Shown here piece by piece: positions 28,295-36,791 of a stretch of DNA of 64,000 bases. Below the pieces are notes generated by a model. The model saw nothing but the letters and a program-made list of their open reading frames with translations. It was not told the DNA's origin and searched no databases. The translations under genes and the position numbers were made by a program. Numbering within the stretch: the stretch's first letter is position 1; the number at the start of each line of letters is the position of its first letter. This DNA comes from Streptococcus mitis bv. 2 str. SK95 (GTDB taxonomy: Bacteria > Bacillota > Bacilli > Lactobacillales > Streptococcaceae), in assembly GCF_000222705.1 (NCBI RefSeq), contig NZ_AFUB01000040.1, positions 35,272-99,271 of the forward strand, read 5' to 3'.

Positions 28295-28485
28295 ATTGTT
28301 TACTCCTTTTTATTATTCTAGGCCAGTAAAGACTTTTATAACTAGCAGTTTACCTACAAAAGACTTTCTAGCAGTTTATTGACAAATTTGATTGAATGAG
28401 ATGAATAACACCTTATCCAAGTCTAGGAAATCAATTTCCTAGAAACAAACTTTCTCCGCGAAAGAGAATATAACAAGTGATTATT

Positions 28486-28582
28486 TGTTTGTTGCAAACA
28501 TCATTTGTTGTTTACAAACATAATATACTCCTATTTTCAGAAAAAGTCAACAGTAAATGTTTGTTTTTGTGTTTTATTTTTT
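28486..28582 (-). promoter_or_regulatory. lacABCD promoter and putative LacR operators
   Basis: Minus strand TTGACT (28545-28550), 17-bp spacer, TATATT (28522-28527). Downstream lie two inverted repeats, TGTTTACAAACA (28509-28520) and TGTTTGTTGCAAACA (28486-28500). Upstream, beginning 5 bp from the -35, is a T-rich motif containing GTTTTATTTT (28571-28580) that is shared with the lacR and gatA promoters. The layout fits repressor sites on both sides of the promoter. Confidence 0.68.
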
Positions 28583-28585
28583 AAT

Positions 28586-29482
28586 CTAAAAGATTTCAAT
28601 ATCAAAACAAATTTGATCCACTTGACCGGGTTCCAAGAGACGAACGTTTTTCTTATCTTCTAAATGATCTCCTTCTTCAAGAGATGTTGACAAGCCAGAC
28701 CATGGTTCAAACGCAATGAAAGATCCCTTATTCAAAGTTGACCAAATGATGAGATTTGAGAACTCTTGGAAGTGTACTTTTAATCCCTTCTCATGCTTGC
28801 GCGAACGAAGCGAAATTGTTCTGGATTGCAACTCATCCAAAGTCACTGCATCAACACTAAACAGATCGTAACTGAGGTCCACTTCCTTTTGTGAATCCAA
28901 CCATGGACTTCTATCTTGGAAGTCTAACATTCCCGTTTCTGGGAAAGGACGTGGAACAGAGCAAGTCTCTTCTTTTTCAAACTCTAAATAGTAGTCTTCA
29001 TAGACTTCGTCATCAAGTAGAGGACAATTAAATCCTGGATGTCCTCCTATAAAGAATGGCATTACTTTATTGTTTTCTTTATTAAAGACTTTGTATTGAG
29101 TACGAACAGTCTTGCCAGTCACTAGATAAGTGATTTCAAGGCGGAAATGATAAGGATAGTTTTGATAAGTATTCTCATCATCTTCGATAGCAAAGGTTAC
29201 ACTGTTTTCTGTTTGATCAACTAATTCAAATTCTTTTTTACGGACTAAACCATGACGCGGAATGCTTCCTTTCGTCTCCGTTCCATCTTCGTGGCTATAG
29301 AAGGCTGTATCCTCTCTCAAAGAGCCACAGATTGGAAAAAGTACTGGAGCTTGCCCACTCCAATAGGTGGCATCTCCTTGCCACAGATACTCAATGCCTT
29401 CTCGATCCTTGAGCGACGACAAGGCGCCACCTAAGGTTTTAAACTGGACCGTTAACTGATCTGATTTGATTTCAATTACCAT
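28586..29482 (-). CDS. Aldose 1-epimerase-family protein (LacX-like)
   Basis: The 298-residue galactose-mutarotase-fold protein has conserved IPRHGLVR, the catalytic-histidine region IGGHPGFNCP, and FEPWSGL with the catalytic glutamate region. LacX-like members lie beside tagatose lac operons and probably interconvert sugar anomers. Start 29482 is set by GGAG at 6-9 bases upstream; the track's TTG start lacks support. Last gene of the gat operon, after a hairpin terminator. Its stop lies directly against the lacA operator region. Confidence 0.88.
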   Translation of the reverse strand: MVIEIKSDQLTVQFKTLGGALSSLKDREGIEYLWQGDATYWSGQAPVLFPICGSLREDTAFYSHEDGTETKGSIPRHGLVRKKEFELVDQTENSVTFAIEDDENTYQNYPYHFRLEITYLVTGKTVRTQYKVFNKENNKVMPFFIGGHPGFNCPLLDDEVYEDYYLEFEKEETCSVPRPFPETGMLDFQDRSPWLDSQKEVDLSYDLFSVDAVTLDELQSRTISLRSRKHEKGLKVHFQEFSNLIIWSTLNKGSFIAFEPWSGLSTSLEEGDHLEDKKNVRLLEPGQVDQICFDIEIF

Positions 29483-29516
29483 AATGTTCTCCAACTATTT
29501 TTAGATTTTTATATAA

Positions 29517-29563
29517 AAAACTAGGTTGCCACTCCCAATGTAGGAAATTAACAACCTAGTTTT
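29517..29563 (-). terminator. Hairpin between PTS IIC and the epimerase gene
   Basis: 12-bp perfect stem AAAACTAGGTTG / CAACCTAGTTTT with a 23-nt loop, followed by TTTTTT on the minus strand. It would reduce epimerase expression relative to the PTS. Confidence 0.75.
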
Positions 29564-29589
29564 CACAATTTACATTTTATAGGAGCGAA

Positions 29590-31065
29590 TTATTTAGCAT
29601 TTGCTGCGTATTCTTCGTTACGTTTGATCATTTGTTTTCTATACCAAGCAAAGATACCTACATAGAATACAAGGAAGGCTGCTGCACCAAGGATTGCTTT
29701 GATATCACCTGTTGTAGCATTACCAATTGCCCAACCAAATAGTTTTTCGATTGGTCCTTCAAGAGTTGAGTGAGTGATCAATTGAGTTTGGCTCACACCT
29801 TCTGGGAAAGCACCTACACCTTTCGCAAGTTCAGTTGCAAATGGAGCGATAAGAGTACCTGAAAGAAGGAAAAGTGGCAACAAGAGTGTTCCGAAGATGA
29901 TCATACGGAGCAATTTACCACGTGTAACAACCAAGAGAGCTGGAGTCACACCCATAGCAATGATACCAGCAAGTGGCAAGATACCATTACCGACATTAGA
30001 AAGAAGCACAGCTTCTACTAGCATGATTGGAGCAAGTACGTTGGCACAAGCCCAGATTTCAGCACGACCAGCGATGAAAGGCCAGTCAAGACCGATGTTG
30101 AATTTACGCCCTTGAAGACGTTTAGTAGCAACGTTTGTAATACCTTGTGAAAGTGGTTCCACGGCTGCGATGAACCAAGATCCGATAAGTGAGAAGAGCT
30201 CCAAGCAGACACCGGCAGTCAAACCAAGGCTCAACCAACCTTTAATAACAAGTTCCCATTTATCAGCTCCTTCTACACCTGCAACTGGGTGTGGAGTTCC
30301 CATCAAACCAATAACGATACCAAGAATGAAACCGATGAAGAATTTAGATCCCCAGAAACCGATTTTCTTGTTCAATTTTGCAGCGTCAAAGTCGTATTTA
30401 TCAAGACCTGGTAATACTTTATCAAAGATCTTATCCAAGACCATGATAACTGGGTTCATCATGTAGTTCATGTGAGTTGAAGTCATTGGTGATGAACTTG
30501 GTGCATTAAGAAGGTCGTCGAATGTTGGTTTCATCAAGTCAGAGTTGATGATTTTCAAAACACCTACAAGGACAACTGCTGCAGTTGCGATGAAAAGTGA
30601 AACCCCTTGGCTAACACCATTGTTGTCTGCGTACCATTTGATCAGAAGACCAGTGATTGACAAGTGCCAGATATCGAAGATATCGACATCAAGTGTGTCC
30701 GTTTTCTTCATTGCAAGCATCACAACGTTGACAATCAACATCACAAGCAAGAAGTAAAGTGTCCATGCAGAACCCCAAGTGATCGTAGCAAGTGGTGCCC
30801 AACCAACGTCAGTGATGTTCAATTGAATACCAGTGTTTTCAACGAATTTCGCAAGAGATGCTGAGAAAGCTCCGTTGAGCATACCGATGATAGCACCGAT
30901 ACCAGTAAGAGCGATGGCAAGTTTGATACCACCTTCAAGCGCTTTGGAGAATTTCACTCCAAAAAGTAGAGCCAATACTGTCAAGATGATCAGCATGATG
31001 ATAGGACCACCCATTTCCAAGACTGGCTTGAAAATCTTATTGGCTAGTTCGATAATGACATCCAT
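29590..31065 (-). CDS. Galactitol-type PTS enzyme IIC
   Basis: The 491-residue polytopic permease of the GatC/SgcC group has about ten to twelve hydrophobic helices, with VLALLFGVKFSKALEGGIKLAIALTGIG at the start and a conserved DWPFIAGRAEIWACANVLAPIM block. In streptococci this class imports galactose as galactose-6-phosphate, which the adjacent LacAB would use; that substrate is inferred from context, not from the sequence alone. Third gene of gatA-gatB-gatC-epimerase. Confidence 0.9.
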   Translation of the reverse strand: MDVIIELANKIFKPVLEMGGPIIMLIILTVLALLFGVKFSKALEGGIKLAIALTGIGAIIGMLNGAFSASLAKFVENTGIQLNITDVGWAPLATITWGSAWTLYFLLVMLIVNVVMLAMKKTDTLDVDIFDIWHLSITGLLIKWYADNNGVSQGVSLFIATAAVVLVGVLKIINSDLMKPTFDDLLNAPSSSPMTSTHMNYMMNPVIMVLDKIFDKVLPGLDKYDFDAAKLNKKIGFWGSKFFIGFILGIVIGLMGTPHPVAGVEGADKWELVIKGWLSLGLTAGVCLELFSLIGSWFIAAVEPLSQGITNVATKRLQGRKFNIGLDWPFIAGRAEIWACANVLAPIMLVEAVLLSNVGNGILPLAGIIAMGVTPALLVVTRGKLLRMIIFGTLLLPLFLLSGTLIAPFATELAKGVGAFPEGVSQTQLITHSTLEGPIEKLFGWAIGNATTGDIKAILGAAAFLVFYVGIFAWYRKQMIKRNEEYAANAK

Positions 31066-31109
31066 AATAGTTCCTCCCTTTATTTTTATGGAATCTTACA
31101 AAATAATAA

Positions 31110-31415
31110 TTAGCTTAGTCCGTGTTCTTTGATAGCTGCCTCAATATTGTCAAATACAGGAGCACTCATTGCTGGAATACGGAACAAGATTGGTCCAGCT
31201 TCAATAACTGGAATACCTGGTTCAAAGCCAAGATCTGTTGCAGCGATTGGTGTAAAGATATCGTAGCCTTTCATAAGGTCTTCATTCACATCTTTTACCA
31301 TAACTGCATCACAGTGAACATCGTAACCACGATTTGAAAGCTCTTCTTCAAGAGCACTTTTAATTTGGTGACTTGAGTTAACACCTGCACCGCAGGCAGC
31401 GAGAATTTTGATCAT
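31110..31415 (-). CDS. Galactitol-type PTS enzyme IIB
   Basis: The 101-residue cytosolic phosphocarrier has the P-loop MIKILAACGAGVNSSHQIK with phospho-Cys8. Start 31415 is fixed by GGAGGAAA six bases upstream; the longer frame extends into the intergenic region. It passes phosphate from the upstream IIA to the IIC permease. Confidence 0.93.
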   Translation of the reverse strand: MIKILAACGAGVNSSHQIKSALEEELSNRGYDVHCDAVMVKDVNEDLMKGYDIFTPIAATDLGFEPGIPVIEAGPILFRIPAMSAPVFDNIEAAIKEHGLS

Positions 31416-31452
31416 TTGGATTTCCTCCGATTTATTATTTATAATGTACGAT

Positions 31453-31929
31453 TTAAGCTGTTGCTTCAGAGATATAGGCATACAAGGCTTCTGGTTCAGA
31501 AATATTTGATAAATCTTCTAGGTGAGCATTTCCTGTAAAGAAGTCCATCAACTGAGCAAGAATGTTGGTTTGACTCGAACTTGAATTGTTAATGATAAAG
31601 AAGAGTAGAGATACTTCCACTTCCTTATCAGGAGCAATCATATTGTGAAAAGTTACTGGTTTTTCTAATCGAACAACCACCACTTTCTCGGCTAGATTAT
31701 GAACAATATCTGTATGAGGAATCGCTACGTTTGGCAAGTCCTTTCCCAGAAATTCCATATCTAAGCCAGTCGGAAATGACTTTTCACGCGTGATCAAGGC
31801 TTCACGATAAGTTGGAGTCACGATTTCTCGTTCTTCCAATAAGGTTGCTACCTGATCAAAGAGTTGTTCTTGATTATCCGCTTCTAAGCAAAACACCAGG
31901 TTTTTGTCAAAGAAATGACCTAATCCCAT
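31453..31929 (-). CDS. PTS enzyme IIA (fructose/galactitol type)
   Basis: The 158-residue EIIA of the PtsN/FruA fold has the phospho-histidine in LPNVAIPHTDIVHN near residue 64. First gene of the galactitol-type PTS operon. Its promoter (TTGACA-17-TATACT) has a cre-like site over the -35 and the shared LacR-type motif just upstream. Confidence 0.92.
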   Translation of the reverse strand: MGLGHFFDKNLVFCLEADNQEQLFDQVATLLEEREIVTPTYREALITREKSFPTGLDMEFLGKDLPNVAIPHTDIVHNLAEKVVVVRLEKPVTFHNMIAPDKEVEVSLLFFIINNSSSSQTNILAQLMDFFTGNAHLEDLSNISEPEALYAYISEATA

Positions 31930-31966
31930 AACAGTTTCCCTTCTTTCAATTAACTTTTACGTTATA

Positions 31967-32017
31967 AGTATAACACTATATGAAATCGTTGTCAATACTT
32001 TTTGTTTTATTTTGTTT
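31967..32017 (-). promoter_or_regulatory. PTS IIA operon promoter, cre-like site and LacR-type motif
   Basis: Minus strand TTGACA (31990-31995), 17-bp spacer, TATACT (31967-31972). TGACAACGATTTCA (31981-31994) fits the cre consensus at 12 of 14 positions. GTTTTATTTTGTTT (plus strand, 32004-32017) is identical to the motif before lacR. Confidence 0.68.
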
Positions 32018-32103
32018 CTTTTTTGTTGATTGTGTTTTGTTAATTAATTATAATCATTATCAAACAATCTTTTTAAATTCTATTTTCGTGCATTTCAAAC
32101 AAA

Positions 32104-32125
32104 AAAAGACCAAAATGGGTCTTTT
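32104..32125. terminator. Terminator of the lic operon
   Basis: AAAAGACC-CATTTT-GGTCTTTT stem with TTTTTTT on the minus strand, 21 bp after the licC stop. Confidence 0.8.
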
Positions 32126-32146
32126 TGTTACTAATTCTAATGTTAT

Positions 32147-32836
32147 TTAGTTAATGGAAGATAAAATTTCTTCTAGCTTTTGATAGTCCTTAACACTATC
32201 GATTTCATAGATGCTGTTGCCTTCTAATTCTTCGACATACACATCTAATTCTTTGATATTATCCTTAACCATATTGTCCCAATAGAGATCAACAAATTCG
32301 CCGCTTGCATAGGCTTTGTCAATAAAGCCAACAATCTTTTCTGCAGTTGGAGCATCCCAGAATGATACGCCGCTCAGAATACGACCAGCCTTGCTATCAA
32401 CGATGATGTCTTGAACTTTATAGTCATCACCATAAACCAAGAACCATTCATTTTCACAGTCTTCACGATAAACACTGAAATAGGTAGAACGTTCAAGATT
32501 ATTTCTAAACATATTTTTGAAAAGATAATTATCCGCATCAATAACATAGCTGTTAGCTAAATCTTCTTTTACAAGGTAAAGTGAGTAAAAGTTGTTGTAA
32601 TCAGCATACTTGTCGTTGAAGACTAAACGAACACCATATTTTTCTTTTAGGTAGTCAAATTGTTCTTTGAGGTAGCCAACAACGATAATAATCTCATCAA
32701 TTCCTCTCTCTTTCAAAAACTCGATTTGGTATTCTACCAAAGGTTTTTGGTTGACCTTAACCAAGGCTTTGGGGGTATTTTCAGTCATAGGACGCAGACG
32801 AGTTCCCAACCCCGCTGCCAAGATAATTGCTTTCAC
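32147..32836 (-). CDS. licC: Choline-phosphate cytidylyltransferase LicC
   Basis: Makes CDP-choline from CTP and phosphocholine for decoration of teichoic and lipoteichoic acid. The 229-residue nucleotidyltransferase shows AAGLGTRLRPMTENTPKAL (CTP loop), DADNYLF (metal aspartate) and EFVDLYWDN. The start codon is GTG, preceded by AAAGGAG at ideal spacing. Last gene of tarI-tarJ-licA-licB-licC. Confidence 0.96.
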   Translation of the reverse strand: MKAIILAAGLGTRLRPMTENTPKALVKVNQKPLVEYQIEFLKERGIDEIIIVVGYLKEQFDYLKEKYGVRLVFNDKYADYNNFYSLYLVKEDLANSYVIDADNYLFKNMFRNNLERSTYFSVYREDCENEWFLVYGDDYKVQDIIVDSKAGRILSGVSFWDAPTAEKIVGFIDKAYASGEFVDLYWDNMVKDNIKELDVYVEELEGNSIYEIDSVKDYQKLEEILSSIN

Positions 32837-32847
32837 GCTATTCTCCT

Positions 32848-33726
32848 TTATTCTTTAATAATAATATAAACACCAGCCATGACAACAAGCGATGTAATAA
32901 TGGTCACCATATCGAGTGGTGTTCCTAAAAGCATTGCTGAGAACAATACTGTCCAAACGACATAGCTTACGTTCAAACCAGTTGCTTTTGCTGGTTGTAG
33001 CCGATTGATAGCAATATAGTAAGCTAAGTAAGAAATCATATTACATGCTGCAAAGACAATCAAGAGACCTAGTAATTGTCCGTCTGCCACTTCTGCAAAT
33101 GAATGATGAGAAAAGAGGACAATGACAAGATATGACAAGAATGAGGTTACTTGGCGGATTAATAGTGCTTCAATTTCACTTAATTCACTTTCCATGGCGT
33201 AGGAACTAAGAACACTCTCACTTCCCCAAGCGATGGCACAAACTAATGCACAAAGAATTCCGATATAAAAAGAATTAACTTGCTCAACTTTGTATGTCTG
33301 GGCAATAATACCAGCGATAATCAACAGAATACCAAACACAGTATTCCTAGATACCTTGTGTTTCAAAATGAAAAATGCTAGTAAAACAGAAACTGCTGGA
33401 TAGATAGCTGATACTGAAGATGCAAGAGAACTACCGATATACTTAACCGCATAAAGATTGGCCTGCATTCCTATTGGTCCAGCTAGCAAGGCTCCGATAA
33501 TAACACTGACATTCCGAATATTTAGAAAGATTGACAAGCGAACTTTTCCTTCTCTAATCAAGAGAAAAGCTAATAAAATAAAGATACTCAAGAAGTCATG
33601 TGCCGCTGCCACCACAAAGGGGGAAAGATTTGTAAAAATTGAAAAGATATAAGCACTGATTGTCAGTCCTAGCCCCCAGAAGATCCCTGAGAGCAGACCG
33701 AAAGAAACACCATTTTTATTCTTCAT
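32848..33726 (-). CDS. licB: Choline transporter LicB
   Basis: The 292-residue EamA/DMT-superfamily permease has ten predicted membrane helices in two repeats (VSFGLLSGIFWGLGLTISAY; ALVCAIAWGSESVLSSYA). In pneumococcus LicB takes up choline for cell-wall use. Start 33726 (MKNKNGVSF) follows the licA stop almost directly. An in-frame ATG four codons upstream overlaps licA and is less like known LicB starts. Confidence 0.94.
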   Translation of the reverse strand: MKNKNGVSFGLLSGIFWGLGLTISAYIFSIFTNLSPFVVAAAHDFLSIFILLAFLLIREGKVRLSIFLNIRNVSVIIGALLAGPIGMQANLYAVKYIGSSLASSVSAIYPAVSVLLAFFILKHKVSRNTVFGILLIIAGIIAQTYKVEQVNSFYIGILCALVCAIAWGSESVLSSYAMESELSEIEALLIRQVTSFLSYLVIVLFSHHSFAEVADGQLLGLLIVFAACNMISYLAYYIAINRLQPAKATGLNVSYVVWTVLFSAMLLGTPLDMVTIITSLVVMAGVYIIIKE

Positions 33727-33727
33727 C

Positions 33728-34585
33728 CTAACCCCCATAATAGGTCAAACCGTCAACAGCTCTTTGGTAACGACTCACACCATAATCTCCAAAGTCAGCG
33801 CCTTGAGCTTCTTTGTACACTGTCCACAAACTCCAGATAGTATCTTGCAAAATTTTATAGATTCGAATCTTTTCACGAGATACTGGAGTTTTGTCACTCT
33901 CATAGTAGGTTAGGAAATCTTCTTCTTCCTGATTTGTAAATCCAGACTCCAAAAAGAGAGCTGCCAAATCCCACATCGGATCATTCATGGAAGAGTATTC
34001 CCAGTCGATCAAATACATGCGTCCTTGGGGTGACTCGATAAAGTTTTCTGGTACCAAATCAATATGACAAGACTTTCTGTCAACACCTAAGTCAGCCAAT
34101 TTTTTCTCTAGTGAAAATACATCTTTTCTTACAGCTTCATAATTGGCGTAAGGGATATTCCCATCAATCAGGGCTTCGTATTTTTTGATTTCTTCAAAAG
34201 GTGCAAATTCCCCTCTTAGTTCTTTACCTGATGCATGAATGGTCTGTAGAATCGGGGCAATCTTTTCAAACTTGGACTTGATTGATGTTGAATCAAGAGT
34301 TACTGCTGATTCGATGTACTCATTGACCTTAATTCCTGACTCAATATCAAAAAGATAATTCTTGACATCAAGATTCAAATCTTTCAACAATTCAAGATTG
34401 TATTTTTCATCTTGACGGTTGATGAGCTTTTCAGTTCCTTTTCCGAAAAATTTAACGATATAGGGTTTGGAGGTTGTTTTAACCAAATAATTCTGATTCG
34501 TCATGCCACCCAGTTGTTCAACACTGAGGACTTCCTCTTCTTCAGATAGCAAAGAAGAAATTTTTTCTTTGATGAGTTTCTCCAC
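33728..34585 (-). CDS. licA: Choline kinase LicA
   Basis: Phosphorylates imported choline. The 285-residue aminoglycoside-phosphotransferase-fold kinase has the Brenner motif CHIDLVPENFI (catalytic Asp and metal Asn near residues 170-176) and IDWEYSSMNDPMWDLA with the DWE metal site. Its stop overlaps the possible upstream licB ATG, indicating tight coupling. 16 bp after tarJ. Confidence 0.96.
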   Translation of the reverse strand: MEKLIKEKISSLLSEEEEVLSVEQLGGMTNQNYLVKTTSKPYIVKFFGKGTEKLINRQDEKYNLELLKDLNLDVKNYLFDIESGIKVNEYIESAVTLDSTSIKSKFEKIAPILQTIHASGKELRGEFAPFEEIKKYEALIDGNIPYANYEAVRKDVFSLEKKLADLGVDRKSCHIDLVPENFIESPQGRMYLIDWEYSSMNDPMWDLAALFLESGFTNQEEEDFLTYYESDKTPVSREKIRIYKILQDTIWSLWTVYKEAQGADFGDYGVSRYQRAVDGLTYYGG

Positions 34586-34601
34586 AAATAACCTCCATCT
34601 T

Positions 34602-35624
34602 CTACACTTCCCACTTAAATACTGTTTTAAAAGCAGTATTTAGGTCGGTGGCAAAGACACGGTGAATGTCCTTGATTTCTCTAACTGGTTCTTCGATATA
34701 AAGGATATTCTTCAGACGATTAGCAAACTTTTTGACTTCCATCATCTGAATTGCATTTTCAAAATCAATTCGTCCTGAGCGAGACGAACCAACCAAGAGC
34801 AAGCCTTTTTCTAGGGCATCTCGTGTATTGATATTGACCTTGTATTCGCTGACTCCCATCATGAGGATCGTTCCTTGTGGGTAAATATAACGAATCAAGT
34901 CATTGATAGCTGGACCTGTACCATCACCACCACAACATTCAAATCCATGATCAAAGGTCAGATCCTCGGGAATATTATCCGTGATGTAGCACTCTTTTGC
35001 AAAAGAGAAGAGTTCCAGTTTTTCCCAATGGCGACCAATCACGATAATCTCTGCTTCTGGTAGAGTGTAATTGATAATATTGGCAACCACAAAAGCCAAA
35101 CTACCATCTCCGATAACTGCGATACGCTCTCGTTTGCTGTGGGCGAGATTCAAGAAACGATCCATAGCATGCATACCCACACTCACAAACTCGGTAATGG
35201 CTGCAACTGTGTCCTCAATGTCATTATAAGACACAACACGATCTTTTGGAAGAGAGACAAATTCTCTCATAAAGCCATCATAACCACTAGATAGGAAGTA
35301 GGTTCCTGTCATGTAGTTCTCGTAGAACTCCTTGTCACTCTGCATAGGCGGTTGATTTGGGACCATAACTACCTTTTGACCGATTTCATAGGTCCCAGTT
35401 GGATCTGAAATAACAGTTCCACAAGACTCGTGAATCATAGCCATAGGAAGTTTTTTAGCCAATATCTTTGGATCACGCTTCCCTTGATAGTAACGTTGAT
35501 CCGCATGACAAACTGCCATATAATTTGGACGAATCAGGATATGATTCTCCTGATCAATGTCCTCTTCTTGGTATTTTACATTGATAAACTTGGGTTTGGT
35601 CAGTTGATAAATTTGATTAATCAT
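34602..35624 (-). CDS. tarJ: Ribitol-5-phosphate dehydrogenase TarJ
   Basis: MDR-superfamily, NADPH-dependent reduction of ribulose-5-phosphate to ribitol-5-phosphate, precursor of CDP-ribitol. The 340-residue protein has the N-terminal metal-site region CHADQRYYQG and HESCGTV, and a Rossmann segment RIAVIGDGSLAFVVANI. ATG 35624 is preferred to the TTG at 35642, because family members begin MINQIY and the longer start sits inside tarI. Coupled with tarI, whose stop lies 4 bp upstream. Confidence 0.94.
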   Translation of the reverse strand: MINQIYQLTKPKFINVKYQEEDIDQENHILIRPNYMAVCHADQRYYQGKRDPKILAKKLPMAMIHESCGTVISDPTGTYEIGQKVVMVPNQPPMQSDKEFYENYMTGTYFLSSGYDGFMREFVSLPKDRVVSYNDIEDTVAAITEFVSVGMHAMDRFLNLAHSKRERIAVIGDGSLAFVVANIINYTLPEAEIIVIGRHWEKLELFSFAKECYITDNIPEDLTFDHGFECCGGDGTGPAINDLIRYIYPQGTILMMGVSEYKVNINTRDALEKGLLLVGSSRSGRIDFENAIQMMEVKKFANRLKNILYIEEPVREIKDIHRVFATDLNTAFKTVFKWEV

Positions 35625-35628
35625 AGCC

Positions 35629-36336
35629 TTAGTCTTTCTCAATCATGCTTTTCGCGATTTTCAAGTCGGTCACAGTTGTGATTTTAAGGTTTGAATATTC
35701 CCCTTTAGCTAGGGCAACGTCTTTCCCTTTGATAACAAAAATCTTACATGCATCCGTCAGGATTTCCTTTTCTTTATCAGATAGGGAACCATACAAATCC
35801 ATGAAATCCTTGCAGCGGAAGGTTTGAGGTGTTTGACCCTGATAGAGGTGAGCACGATTTGGAATATCCGTGATAAACTGGCCGTTAGTGCTTTCAACAA
35901 TGGTATCAACCGCTTCTACTACTGTGTCAACCGCATCATGATTTTGGGCGAGTTTGATATTGTCCTGAATCATGCGAAGCGTGATAAATGGACGAACAGA
36001 GTCGTGGGTAATCACGATATCTTCTGGAGTAATTGGACGGTAGGCGTCAATGGCTTCTATAATCTTCTCGATACTGCTATTGCGATCAGCACCACCCTTG
36101 GTAATGATGATACGATCCTTGTGAAGAGAAAGATACTTGTCAACCAAGTCCTCAGCGTGTGATACCCAATCTCCATGAACTCCAACTACAATTTTTTCAA
36201 TACTTGGCTCCAAGACAAATTTTTCAATTGTGTGGATCAAAATAGGACGATCACCCAACTCCAAGAATTGTTTTGGTAAATTACTGATTCCCATGCGTGT
36301 GCCAGTTCCTCCGGCTAGAATTCCTGCATAGATCAT
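35629..36336 (-). CDS. tarI: Ribitol-5-phosphate cytidylyltransferase TarI
   Basis: Makes CDP-ribitol for teichoic acid. The 235-residue IspD-like fold shows AGGTGTRMGISNLPKQFL (CTP loop) and ITHDSVRPFI. In a choline operon next to tarJ it is TarI rather than the isoprenoid enzyme IspD, since streptococci use mevalonate. First gene of the lic operon; Shine-Dalgarno AAGGAG and an extended -10 TGATATAAT lie upstream. Confidence 0.94.
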   Translation of the reverse strand: MIYAGILAGGTGTRMGISNLPKQFLELGDRPILIHTIEKFVLEPSIEKIVVGVHGDWVSHAEDLVDKYLSLHKDRIIITKGGADRNSSIEKIIEAIDAYRPITPEDIVITHDSVRPFITLRMIQDNIKLAQNHDAVDTVVEAVDTIVESTNGQFITDIPNRAHLYQGQTPQTFRCKDFMDLYGSLSDKEKEILTDACKIFVIKGKDVALAKGEYSNLKITTVTDLKIAKSMIEKD

Positions 36337-36379
36337 ATATATTCTCCTTTGTTTATTCTTAAAAACTCATTACTATCTA

Positions 36380-36388
36380 TTATATCAC
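36380..36388 (-). promoter_or_regulatory. Extended -10 of the tarI-licC operon
   Basis: Minus strand TGATATAAT about 45 bp upstream of tarI with only a weak -35 (TTCATG at 17 bp). Beyond the tat terminator I see nothing else in 36420-36540 except AT-rich DNA. Confidence 0.5.
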
Positions 36389-36540
36389 AATCTGCCCTTA
36401 TCATGAAGAAAAGACCGAAAACTATCTATTTGAGAAATAAAATTAGATTTTCCTCTATATTTTTTTACTCAACATTCGGTTAATATATAGTCCTTTAGAA
36501 TATAATATAAACCTTAAAATTATTTTTAAGAATACAATAA

Positions 36541-36600
36541 AAAGCTAGGAAATTGCTCACCTAGACCTAGACAGCTACAGTTCCTAACTTTCTTGTTTTT
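36541..36600 (-). terminator. Terminator of the efe-tat operon
   Basis: On the minus strand AGTTAGGAA pairs with TTCCTAGCT (one G-U) around a long loop, followed by TTTTTATT. It lies 21-80 bp after the tatA stop. Confidence 0.65.
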
Positions 36601-36620
36601 ATTTATGATTATGGAATAAA

Positions 36621-36791
36621 TTACTTTTCCTGATCTTGGTCACCAGCTCCTTTAACTGCCTTTTTAAACTCAGACAGCATTTTACCGATTGATTCACCAA
36701 GTTCTGGTAATCGTTTTGGTCCAAAGATTAAGAGTGCACCTAGAACGATGATAATCAATCCTGGAGCACCGATATCACGTAAGATTCCCAT
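36621..36791 (-). CDS. tatA: Twin-arginine translocase subunit TatA
   Basis: Pore-forming subunit of the Tat protein exporter, only 56 residues. Sequence runs MGILRDIGAPGLIIIVLGAL, then LIFGPKRLPELGESIG: one membrane helix, the invariant FGPKRLPELG hinge and an amphipathic helix, then a short charged tail. Shine-Dalgarno AAAGGAGA. It overlaps the end of tatC by 17 nt, so translation is coupled. No tatB, as expected in Gram-positives. Confidence 0.95.
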   Translation of the reverse strand: MGILRDIGAPGLIIIVLGALLIFGPKRLPELGESIGKMLSEFKKAVKGAGDQDQEK

